64,000 nucleotides of DNA from the NCBI GenBank assembly GCA_007922305.1, contig ML677334.1, positions 22,837,915 to 22,901,914 of the forward strand. Direction: 5' to 3'. The notes beneath the pieces are model-generated. The model searched no databases and was not told where the DNA came from. It was given only the letters and a program-made list of their open reading frames with translations. This document shows positions 46,849 to 57,113 of the stretch, piece after piece. A program made the position numbers and the translations under genes. The stretch's first letter is position 1. Each line of letters opens with the position of its first letter. The DNA comes from Dermatemys mawii (lineage: Eukaryota; Chordata; Testudines; Dermatemydidae).

Positions 46849-47964
46849 TGCTTTAACTCGTTTTGCCTTCTTTTCTGTGTCTTTAATGAAAGGATTTGTA
46901 ATGGGTTGCTAAGGTATTAAGCAGGCTGAGGTCTCTGTATACCAAGCCCCAAATCTTGTTTAGAACTGTTTACTGGTGACAGTGACTGACTGGGTTATGG
47001 TAATATCTTTGGCTCATATATTCCATCTAAATTAATACCAGTCTCATGACCTCTGGGTAAATCAGACAATGAGGGTTTGAAGCAATGCTGTAATGCTACA
47101 AAACTAGGCACAGATTGCCTACTCCCATGAAAAAAATCTAGGGAGAAAAAATGAGGAAGCTCCCCTCTGTCTTTCTAAAGTCTCCCAGAACTTTCCAAAT
47201 GGATTGACTATTTATCCTCACTTCTCCTGAACTGTTTTGAAGGATACAGCCCAGCTACACAGGACTGTGCAGGTTCCTCTGCAGTGTCTCTATTTCAGGA
47301 GTTGCAGGGAGACAATTCCTAACTGGCTGGGTATTGCAGGTAGGGGGTCTCCTGACTGAAAGGCTGCATATAAATATAAAATAGTATTGGTTATTTTAAT
47401 CATTTTATTTTTTATGTCTGTGAGAGAGGATCTCAGATTAAGGAGTCTGTTAGAATTAGAGATAGGCCCAAAATGCAAATGTTGGATCAAATCTGAGCTG
47501 CTACCAAAACTGGGCTTGTCTGGATCTGGGGTTTCGGTTTGGGCCTATCTTTGGTTGTAAAAGACTCTCCCTTGAGTCCATTACTTGGCTGGAAAATCTG
47601 AAATGCACAGTACTTTCTTCCCTCTCTAAACCTGCCAGGTATAGCCTTATCAGATGTATAGGATAGTGAATGATCCTACCATAAGTGAGTCTCCACATTC
47701 TTGATCACTGTATTCGGTCAGGTGGTGTGTCAATTCCGAGGAAAAGCAAACTCCCTGCCCTTGGGGAAATGTTCAAGTTAGCTTCTGGAGCTACCATTTG
47801 ATATTCTGAACTTTAAATCAGTCTGCTGAAATGCAGCACTGTACTGAATATACTGGGGAAAAAAACCCACACAATAATCCCCTGAATCTATGTACATTTT
47901 TAATGCTGCTTACATAGTTCTCTTTTTTCATAGGTGTGGGTCCTTTTCTGCCTCTTTCTTTAGA
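46849..47964. other. Intergenic sequence, nothing recognised
   Basis: Mixed composition, short open frames only. Confidence 0.4.
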
Positions 47965-48110
47965 CCGGGGTGAGGAAACTACAACCCGCGATCCGCATCC
48001 AGCCCAACAGCCATTTTAATTCAGTCCTCGAGCTCCTGCTGTCGAGCATGACAGTATGCCAGTCATAAGCATTTGAAATGCACTGCAGCATCACATTTTC
48101 CAGGTAGTAT
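47965..48110. mobile_element. hAT element fragment
   Basis: ccggggtgaggaaactacaa, then cccgcgatccgcatccagcc and cctcgagctcctgctg match the start of a turtle hAT family with a gtggccaaactac-type end. The right side is lost. Confidence 0.55.
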
Positions 48111-49202
48111 AATAGCATTCATTTTATTGTTTTGAAGAAATAAGCTTGGGAATGAATGGTTTTTGTGGAGATTCTAGTCTTGTAAAAGAGTTGATTGATT
48201 CTATTCATCCTCCAATAGACTCCTCAGCAAAACAATTTCCCCTTCATTAAGCAATATGATGTAACTTACATGGTGGATGATTTAATAAGGGAGGAGATGT
48301 GCAAACCAACAGCAACAAAAATCTTTTAAGAATAGCAGCATGATTCTCCAGAAAAGAACAGGTAAGGCAAGAGTTCCTTATAACATGGTGTTAGGTGGCA
48401 CTGTGCTGCTGGAAGAGGCTTTTTTGGGGCAGGGTGAGGAGAGAAACTTAAAACAGAAGTCTTAACCATTTGAGACCATTAATAATCCCACTATTATCAG
48501 GAGTCGATAAGTCAATTGGATGTGGTCAACATTATTATTTTTTTTTTTTACCAAAATGACCTTTAAAAAATGATGGGACATTTTTATTTCTTTTTCTTCT
48601 GAAATGGTCTTTTTATCTGTTGGAAAACTGGAAAAGTTCCATGAGAATGTTTGAAAGGGACACCCATCCCACCAAAAAATTGCTTCTTTTTGATACTTTA
48701 GCAGAAAATATGAAAACGTGAGCATAAGCCACAAGTCTCAAAAAATCCAAACCCATTCATTCTATTAATTATTTTGGAAATGAAAAATTCCAGAATTTCT
48801 TTCCCTGGACAGAAGGATGTGTTCTCCTTTTCACCCATCAGTATGTTGATGCCAGTGGGAGTTATATCCTCAAATGGAAGGTAACTCTGGTCAGGTAGAA
48901 AGTTTAAATTGTTTGCGAAACAACCTTTTTGGGTTGTAGTCAGTAAAATACTAATATGTGACCCTCCTCATTTTCATTCTCCATTAAAAACCTCAGGACA
49001 TTTGAGCAAAGTTATTTAAAACCATTTAGATTCCCTGTAAGCTCATAGCCAGAAATGCATCATGTTTATGACACATTCAATCTACCTTTGTCATTAGTTG
49101 GTACTGCCTTACCAACAAAAGTCCTTTTTAAAACACACACACTTTGTATACAGGACATATTGCTTACACTAAGTAACACCTACACTAGACTTCTGTTCTC
49201 TA
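48111..49202. other. AT-rich intergenic sequence, nothing recognised
   Basis: A T-run at 48535-48551 and a segment of gaaa/tttc-rich sequence near 48600-48790. Confidence 0.4.
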
Positions 49203-49492
49203 TGGGTATGTCTACCAAAAATCCCCAAAACCTCAAGCAAAAACCCCACAACAGCAAGTCTTAGAACCCAGGTCTACAGTCTTGGGCTTGTGAAGCTGAT
49301 GCTATGGTGCTAAAAATAGCTGTGTAGACAGTCCTGCTTAGGCTGAGAGGCACGTGACTCAGACCCTTAGCTCCAGCATAAGTCTACACTGTTACTTTTA
49401 GCACCGAAGTGTGAGCCTGAGTCTGTAGATGCAGCTTCTGAGGCTCACTGCTGTGGGTTTTTTTATTCTCTTTGCAGTGTAGATGTATCTCA
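49203..49492. mobile_element. Long-TIR MITE (GGTATGTCTAC ends)
   Basis: The two halves are inverse over more than 100 bp: gggtatgtctac, aaaaaccccacaacagca, ggtctacagtcttgggct and gctaaaaatagctgt, against acttttagcaccg, gcctgagtctgtaga, tgctgtgggttttttta and gtgtagatgtatct. Confidence 0.75.
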
Positions 49493-49809
49493 AATGTCCA
49501 AGAGACTTTCATCTCTAGTGGCAAAGAGACTAGAGGCTCTTCTTGTTTCATCCACACCTTTGTAACCTGTGCACTAAACTACTGCTACAAACTCTACCTG
49601 GGACTAGCAGTGAAAGCTGGGAAGAAGTTAACAGGATGGAGCCACCTGCTTAATGAGTGGTCTGAGATACTGGTATGCTTAATATATTTTATTTCCTTTA
49701 CAGTTTTATGTTGACTTGTGAAATGGGGTGGAAGGGTGGTAAACATACCAAACATTTAACAAGGATACATTTTATTTCTATACTGAAAGTTGAGAGACAT
49801 GCATTATAT
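49493..49809. other. Intergenic sequence, nothing recognised
   Basis: No feature supported. Confidence 0.4.
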
Positions 49810-50065
49810 TCTCAACTCCGCCACAGACTTCCTGTGTGATGTTGGCAAGTCATTTAATCTCTGTGTTTAAGTTCCCAATCTTCTGCTTTGTGTGTTGAAT
49901 CCCTTTCTGCCACTATTTGTTCTGTTAGTCTTCCAGATTGTAGGAGATCTTCAGAGCTGGGACTGGTTCACATTCTATGTGTTTGTGCATATCTAGCAGA
50001 GTGGGGCCTGATCTTGGCTGTAGCCAATGTAATACAGATAATAATACAAATAATAATGACAATGA
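49810..50065 (+). repeat. MIR/L2-type SINE with 3' tail
   Basis: cacagacttcctgtgtgatg, then ggcaagtcatttaatctctg, and later gatcttcagagctgggactg, gtttgtgcatatctagca and an ataataataca tail. Head, core and tail are all present in order. Confidence 0.72.
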
Positions 50066-50129
50066 AGAGGTGAGAGAAGTAAGTTTGTTTATTGTATATG
50101 TGTACATCTGTAAACTTATGGATGCTTAA

Positions 50130-50194
50130 GGTAAAATCCTGGCCCCAATGAAGTCAGTGGGAGATTTGCAATTCAGGTAGGCCAGTATTTCACC
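50130..50194. mobile_element. Small palindromic MITE
   Basis: Arms ggtaaaatcctggcccc and the inverse of ggtgaaatactggcc fold back around aatgaagtcagtgg. Confidence 0.65.
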
Positions 50195-50804
50195 CATAAA
50201 CTCCTTTAGTACCTTTACTCCCATGAGTAGTCCTTCTGAGTTCAATAGTGCTGCTTATCTGAGTAAAATTATTTCCTTGCCTGTTGGTTGTAGGATTGGG
50301 CCTCATGTTGTTATTGATTACGTGATTCCAAGCCTTTTATCTTTAAGATTTTATTTTAATTTTATGCTTGATTAGCACCCAGAGGCCTTCAAGCAGATGG
50401 TATTGTAGGAATAAAGAATTGTTATTGCTGTTGAATTAGATTGGGTTGTCCTTCCAGTTAATAATAGCACATGCACAGCCATAATTTCATCAATTATCTC
50501 TTCTTCTGCATTTATTTTTTGGAATAAGTGTTTTTTCCCCCTCATTCATTGCCCAGTAGTTTATCCTGCTACTTTATATACTGTACTAGGGGCCTTATCC
50601 TGCCAATATTACTCAGGCAAGGCTGCCACTGGACCAGCACATGAACAAATTTAAAGTGGAAACACAGGTAGCAATTCTTCCCACATCACCTCTGTGGTTT
50701 TGGGATGAGATTTGCTTTTGGCGAATGTTAAGATCTCCTGAATAAAATCTGCAGGATTGTGTTCTGTGCCTGATTGTGACCCAGGAACCTCATTGTGTCA
50801 ATAA
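50195..50804. other. Intergenic sequence, nothing recognised
   Basis: A weak palindromic MITE half is hinted at 50220-50310 (catgagtagtccttctgagt; taggattgggcctca). Confidence 0.4.
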
Positions 50805-51005
50805 GAGCATAAGAAAGGCCATACTGGGTCAGACCAAGGGTCCATCCAGCCCAGTATCCTGTCTCCTGACAGTGGCCAATGCCAGGTGTCCCAGAGTGAG
50901 TGAACCCAACAGTTAATGATCAAGTGATCTCTCTCCTGCCGTCCATCACCCCCCATGACAAACAGAGACTAGGGCCACCATTCCTTACACATTGTGGCTA
51001 ATGGC
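50805..51005 (-). repeat. CR1 LINE fragment (antisense)
   Basis: gcataagaaaggccatactg, then gggtcagaccaagggtccat, cccagtatcctgtctcctga and cagtggccaatgccaggtgt are the inverse of a turtle CR1 3' end. Well preserved. Confidence 0.83.
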
Positions 51006-51084
51006 CACTAATGGGCTAATGGATTTTAATGGACAATGGGCACAGTGGGTGCTTAGAGTTGGATATATGCATAATAAATCACTA

Positions 51085-52045
51085 AAGGGTGAGATCTCTG
51101 CTTAAAGCCAGTCATCATAATCACTGTGAAATGAATGTACAGATAACACTTAAAGAGTTATGTGTCTGTATTGAAAATTACGTTGTTAAGGCAGGTAACC
51201 AGGAGGTGAGCTGCCTTGGACAGTTTCCTTTCCAGCAAAGGGGAATAGATGTGTATCTCACTGGCTGGTCATGTGTGTATTGTGTGTCTCACAATGTAAA
51301 TCTGTTTGCATATTGAGCCTGTTGCTTATAAGAAGATTGCAAAACTGACAAAAGAGAAAACCAATAAGCAGGGTATGTCCAGATTATGGAGAAGAACAAA
51401 GGACTGTCCTGATATATCTAAGGCTACCAAGTGACACACTGAATCTTTCACTAAGGAAGCAAGTTGACAGTGTGACTTGTCTTATAAATGGAAGAGCACT
51501 GCCAAGCCTGGCTGTAAAACACTGGAAGGATTTGGGGCAAGTATTGCTCTATTAGACAGAAAAGTATCTAGTTAAGTAAAGTCTAGGTATGTGTATTATT
51601 TTATATGTAATTGTTGTTTCCAACACTTCTACTTTCTATTGCTTGAATCTCTAATGAATAAAAAATAAATTTTTATTTGTTTTCACTAGAAACATATCGC
51701 TGTGTTAAGCAAAGCGGTGATCGGAAGTGGAACTGGTAAGCTGGGGTGTACAGAGTCTTTGGAAGCAGTGAATCTGTGAATACTGTGAGTGCCTGATGGA
51801 ACAGGGACTGCACGCTCCACTTGGAGGGCTTGGGGTTGGAGTGTGCCTACTGCTAACCTGAAGAGAGAGAGCTCGGCCTGCTTAAGCCTAGAGGGGAGTG
51901 CTGGTGTTGCCTGTATTCGACAGAGGTGGGGAGCTGACCCCAGCAAGCCCAGACAAGGCTTCCTGCCACTTAAGGGCAGGTGGTAGCGAGGTGCCCTACA
52001 CCCCTGGCTATCTCCTTCCCCCTTCCCCCTGGGAAATGTGACAGT
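51085..52045 (+). repeat. Candidate LTR-like interspersed repeat
   Basis: A block with a polyadenylation-like aatgaataaaaaataaat (51653-51670) is followed by ggaactggtaagctggggtg and a GC-richer end finishing ggaaatgtgacag at 52030-52042. The layout resembles an LTR family I recall from turtles. No duplication found. Confidence 0.42.
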
Positions 52046-53619
52046 GATACACAAATAAGCTTTTTGTTGTCAACAGGTTAGTTTCTGTCTGCTTACAGCT
52101 GACAATGTGGTAGCATCTTACCCCCCACACTGCCCACTAGTTTAAATAGTGGGAAAAGATGCTTGGCAATAGGACCACTTGAGTGCCATAGTCGTGATCC
52201 ATTTTGGTCCCTGGTTATTAGGAACGTATCAGGCACCAGCACAAGGCTAATGAAGAAATTGCTGCTGCGTGGGCTCTTTAGAAAAAGAGAAGATTTTATA
52301 ATTTTCCTTCCCTTTGCATCTTTACTAAAAGATGCCCTTGGCGATGTCTGTAAAAAAATACTGCTTTTATTATTAGTAGCATTACAGTAGCATTCAACCA
52401 ATCATTTCTACTAAACGGTTACACACATTTCTGTGTGTGTGGCGAGAGAGAGAGAGAAAAATGACACACATAAAATGTCCTGTCCAGAGCTGTATCCAAT
52501 TAGTGTTTGAAGCTTGTTAATAGATTCAGTTGTACTCTTTGTTGGTGCTCTGATTTCTTAGCTGAATTATTTTGCAGTAGGAGGATAAACCTACCAATTG
52601 TACACCTAAATGAAACTGAGTGCTAAGAAATTGAATAACTTTTATTCTACCTTGGATGATAATTTATTGCCACAAATAAAACTCCTTAATTAAATTTGGC
52701 ATAGCTAGGTCTGTTGATGCTATATGGTAAACCATTGCACCACGTGGCTTTAATAATTATTTTTCATTTCAGAACAATGGCTTGCTATTCTTAGATTAAA
52801 TTATGTTTACTAAGGACTGCAGAGCCACTGAGTTATTTCAATCCTGGAGTTCTTTAGGATCCCACAGAGATTTCAAATAGAGCTTCTCTAAAGTAGTACT
52901 ATTTATTTATAATTCCTCATTAAATAATCAGAGATTGAAACCCATTGTTATTATCCTGGAAATTGATGCCTCCATTGAAGAGCATGCACACCAGAATCTG
53001 AAAGAGTGAGGAGGACAGTAGTACATTTATCACTATCATTCAGAGTTTGGGTCCTGATCAAGCTGAAAGGTGAAAAAAAGCTACAGTGTTATCATTCACA
53101 AGGGAAAATGAGGGCTGAGGGGCTCAGTTATGGCTGCCAAGAGGCTGAGCTGAACTAAGGGAGAAGGCAGGGAAAGGCTCCTTCTGCATTACTTCTGCAA
53201 CAAAGGGAGCCAGTTGCCTTCCAAGCTCAGCCATCATGATGATTAGGATGTATCAGGACCATGGCCCCATAATGACAGCATTAGGATACCCCCTTCTGGA
53301 TACTAGTCCTTGTGCCTGCACTGTTGTTCTGAGGGGAGAGGAGCTTCCTTGTGCTCTCTCACCACTCTAGTATGCCCACCTTATAAATGTACCTTAAGGA
53401 AGCAACATATCTAACCAGTAAAACCAAAGCAAGTGTCTTGAAAGGCCATAAGTGTGTCTAAGAAGTTATATGATTGTCTTGATACACACATGCCATTCCC
53501 ACTAATTATAGGCTTGTTGCAGAAGAAAATATCCCAGGGTATGTTATCTTATGTAAGGACTGGAAACAGGGATTGCCACCTTTAACTGTTTATTTTGAAG
53601 GACAAACTTCTGCATTCTC
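52046..53619. other. AT-rich intergenic block, partly enhancer-like
   Basis: A short compound microsatellite lies at 52430-52459 (tgtgtgtgtggcgagagaga). From 52500 to 53000 no repeat is recognised, and TAAT-type words plus a CACGTG E-box (52741-52746) occur. 53000-53619 is ordinary. Confidence 0.4.
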
Positions 53620-53885
53620 ACTCAGAGAAAGGATATGGCTCCTCCACAGACTTCCTGTGGGACCTTGGGCAAGTCACTTAATCACGCTGTGCTTTAAATG
53701 CTGCTGTAGCACAAATCTTTATTGTACAGTGACCCAAAGTGTACTGGGTGCCTTACAGTGCTGATCAATTTCACATGGTCCTTGCTTTGAAGAGCTTGCA
53801 TTCCGATTTCACAGATGATGTAGTGAAGGGGCAACAAATGGGAGGAGGGGAGGCAGGGCCCACAGAAATAAGATCCCATGGTTAC
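53620..53885. repeat. MIR-type SINE and tail fragments
   Basis: cacagacttcctgtgggacc, then ttgggcaagtcacttaatca is a plus-strand MIR core. 53720-53880 (gtgccttacagtgctgatca, agagcttgcattc) looks like an inverse MIR/L2 tail, so two fragments probably abut here. Confidence 0.6.
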
Positions 53886-54299
53886 CCAGCATAGATGTGT
53901 GGACAGTGTGCTTCACCAAACAAGCAAAGATTCCTCATTTTTATATACAATAAATACGTCTTGTAAAATGAAAATGTGTGGATGGGCTTATTTCTTGTGA
54001 TTGTTGTGTCATGACACAGCAACATCTTTCTGTGCCTCATGAGGTCATTGGAAAAAAGGTCTCCCTTCCTCCTCAGAATTTTTCAGTGAAATTCTGTGTG
54101 TGTGTGTGTGTAGAGTTTGTCAGTTTTTCACAGAAAATTTTGACTTTTTAAAAGATGTTTTTCATCCAAAAAAACCCAAATTTTTCTGCAGACAACAGAC
54201 TCTGTGAAAATTTCCATTGAGTTCAAAACCCAATTTTCAGTCAAAGACACACAAAGTTTTGATGAAAATGTCTGAGTAGCCGCAAATGCAGCCCCTATG
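53886..54299. other. Intergenic sequence with (TG)n and a gaaattt-rich repeat
   Basis: A TG run occupies 54094-54112. 54060-54290 is rich in agtttttcacagaaaatttt-type words, similar to 55640-56020. It may be one diverged foldback family. Confidence 0.45.
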
Positions 54300-55130
54300 T
54301 GTCACAGGGTGTCTGGCCCCTTAAGGAAGGAGTGGAAGGGTTCAGTGTAGGTGAGCCTCAGAGTTAGTCAGTGGCAGGGGAAAGCTGCCCGAGGGCAAAA
54401 GGCTGCAGGAAACCTGAAGGAGAGCAGTAACTGGAAATGGCTGGTGACAAATTCTGAGGAAAGGTGTTAAGAAGACTGTCTTGAGCTGGGGTTCCTTGTG
54501 GAGTTTGGTTTGGGTGGAGGCCTCTCAGAATGAGGGGAAGAATCAGCTTAGTCAGTGCAAGCTGGGCCCAAAAGCAAGGGGCTGACTCTGGAGGGAGGTC
54601 CCCTAGAGCAGGAGTAGTATGTCCTGTCAAAGAGGCTTGAGGAGTGTAACGCTGCAGAGAGTTCCCAGGCAGAAGAGTGGATGGAGAGGGCTGCAGAGGA
54701 GCCCAGAAACAAGGGTTTGGTTCCAGAGAGAGGTTTGCCTGAGTACAGGCAGGACTCACAGGTGAGGAGACCTGGTGAGTGGAACATTGAGAGGAGACCT
54801 CTGGTGGGAGACCTGATTGGGGCTGCAGGAACAAGTTGCAGGAGAGCAGGGTCTTGGAACTCTCTGGTGGATAGTCTTAAGAGCGGGCGCCTGGAACTGC
54901 AGCTATAGGACCTGGGGACAGAAAAGTTAGTGACCTGAGAATGGTGACCATTAAATGGGATTGAAGAGCTGCTGCACTGTATTCTTATTTTACTTTGGGG
55001 GGAATTTTTTTTACTGGATGGATCTGGACCATGGAACTTTCTGTGAATAAAAGGGTTTGAATTTGCCACTGACAGATAAAATATGCCCATGCCCGGGTGG
55101 AAGAAGAAGAAACTGAGGTAGGTCACACAC
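54300..55130 (+). repeat. Candidate LTR-like element
   Basis: Starts tgtcacagggtgtctggccc and ends near gtaggtcaca (55120-55129), giving TG..CA ends. A polyadenylation-like gtgaataaaagg lies near the right end (55043-55054). The purine-rich middle (gag/gga-rich) opens long frames on both strands that are not protein-like. No matching 4-6-bp flank was found, so the class is unsure. Confidence 0.45.
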
Positions 55131-55364
55131 GTGTTGCCAAAGTTAGCCACAGGAGGTGTTGAGGTTTCCTAATAACACATTGCAATGCTGAATCATGGTG
55201 ACAACATATAGGACCACGAGGTTATTTTAGGCTCCTTTAAAATCTTGCAAGTTAATCTACAGTTCATGGGTTCACCCTATGTAAAATGGGACATTGCTTG
55301 AATAATATGGATTGGGGCCAACCAAGTTTCCCTCCCATTTCCCCCCAGGTACTAATAATACTTT
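55131..55364. other. Intergenic spacer, nothing recognised
   Basis: No feature supported. Confidence 0.4.
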
Positions 55365-55560
55365 GTACCCATTTCATCCTAGGAACTCAAAGAGTTTAAT
55401 AAACACTAATGAAGTCAGCCTCATGACATCCCTGGGAATTAGGTAAATAGGTATTATTATCCCTGTTTTTTAGAACAGTAAGAAACAAATTAGAATCCAT
55501 GTTTTCTGATTCTCAGCTCAGTGCTTTATCACGAAGGCCAAGCTGCTATCCCTTCATATT
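55365..55560 (-). repeat. MIR-type SINE fragment (antisense)
   Basis: aggaactcaaagagtttaat, ggtattattatccctgtttt and ctcagtgctttatcacgaag follow inverse MIR order. Confidence 0.55.
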
Positions 55561-56363
55561 TGTGAGTGCAGGGTCTTTCTCTTTCTCATGCAATCCTGCT
55601 TTGATTCCTGTTTAAAACTGTGAGACTAATTAATTTGCAGGTTACTGGCTGTTTTGAAAATGAAAAAGAAAAATCAATTTGGGTCAACTTGAAACAATTT
55701 TTTTTATTTTTTTTTATTTTTTTTTTGAGAACTGATAAGTAAAAAAGAAATCTTTGTATGGCCTGAAATGAAAAGTTTTGTTTCATTTTTTAGTTTTTAA
55801 AAGCCATTTATTTATTTTTTAAAAATGAATTTGAAATACATTTTGAAAGTCATTTCAAATTGAAAAATGGAAACATTTTTATTTAGAAAGTGTCACAACA
55901 AAATGCTCAGATTTTTTTCTTTTTTTTAACCAAAAGATGTGAATTCAACACAAATTCATGAAATTTTTCAACTGACAGAATGCATTTTTAGTGGAAAAAA
56001 GCTTCTGCCAAAAAATTTCACTCAGCTCTCTTCCTGTTTTCATTCCTGTTCCTTCTCATTCACTCACATTTATTCAGTCAATTACTATCAGTCACCATCT
56101 CATTTGCTTACCTCAGGAGAGCAGGAAGTGGTGATGCAGCATTCGGGGCTAAGTGGTTCCCGTCAGTAGGCACAGCAGGACAGGAAGGCAGCTGTTCAGG
56201 TCTGTGGAACTCCTGCTAAGTGGCGTTAAAGTTCTGCATGGTGTCTGACTGCCTATATGTGGCCATGCAAATACATGACACATAGAGAGGACATATGGCA
56301 TCAATACCTGCCTAGCTTCTCTCTCATGTCTCACCCTGTCACTCTTCCGATGTCCTTCACTCA
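55561..56363. other. Intergenic sequence, T/A-run rich
   Basis: Homopolymer-rich stretch (55695-55727, long T runs with single A) within a tgaaa/tttca-rich segment to about 56020. 56030-56363 is ordinary. Confidence 0.45.
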
Positions 56364-56475
56364 GGCCCAGATCCTGCAAGATGCTGAGGGATCTCAACTC
56401 TCTTTGAAGTTAATGAGCTTTGAAAGTGCTTGGTGCCCCCCCAGGAAGCACTCAGGAACTTGCAGGATCAGGTCC
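56364..56475. mobile_element. Palindromic Harbinger-type MITE with 3-bp duplication
   Basis: Ends ggcccagatcctgcaag and the inverse of ggacctgatcctgcaag, flanked by tca (56361-56363) and tca (56476-56478). Confidence 0.78.
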
Positions 56476-56592
56476 TCAGTCAGTCATTCATGCCTGAGAT
56501 GTTAGGAGGATGTCTCACTTCCAGAGTTGTCTCTCAAACTCTTTGGATTCTCAGCCGTGAGTACTGTAGTTGCCATTGCTGAAAGTAATGTA

Positions 56593-56810
56593 CAGGCATG
56601 TCGCGTCTTAGGCATATTTAACATACGCGATTTCAGCTTTACGCGGTCAGCAAAAAGTAAAAAAAGAAAGGGGAATTTTTTTTAAAAAAAACTTCCTGTA
56701 GGGGATGCGATTTCACCTGCCATTGAAGTGAATGGATTCTGGCTATACACGGTTTCCGCTTTATGCGGTAACCTCAGAACGGAACCCTCGCACAAGATGC
56801 CACATGCCTG
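56593..56810. mobile_element. Tigger-like MITE with TA duplication
   Basis: Ends caggcatgtcgcgtctta and the inverse of caggcatgtggcatcttg are flanked by TA at 56591-56592 and 56811-56812. Subterminal tttacgcgg/ccgctttatgcgg words are inverse. 218 bp, no coding sequence. Confidence 0.88.
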
Positions 56811-56947
56811 TAATCGTGAAAATGATGTTGAATAGAGTAGATGAGGAGTAGAGAGACATGATCTGCAAAGGCAGGCTCGAAGGAAGACAGTTATTGAATT
56901 TTAATTCTGTTGTCCTCATTCACCTACAGTGGTACCATGTTTCACCT

Positions 56948-56970
56948 TATCTATCTATCTACCTATCTAT
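56948..56970. repeat. Short (ATCT)n microsatellite
   Basis: Five to six units of tatc, one with a C substitution. Confidence 0.85.
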
Positions 56971-57113
56971 CATGGGCTGCACATGCAGCTCTCTATGTGT
57001 TATGTGGGCCACATCCACACTATATATATACCACCTGTATGGCTCTGAAGATGTTACATGGACCGCAGCTGTGTGCTGATTGTTCGGCAAATGGCTTGCA
57101 GGTTGAGAACTAC
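56971..57113. mobile_element. hAT element right-end fragment
   Basis: gtgggccacatccacact, then tggctctgaagatgttacat and gcttgcaggttgagaactac are the right part of a hAT family with ggttgagaaccactg ends. The left part is missing. Confidence 0.58.

Noticed and set aside
54548..55150. 200-codon minus-strand frame rich in Ser and Pro
   Set aside because: Lies in a purine-rich repeat with TG..CA ends; low-complexity translation without a known domain.
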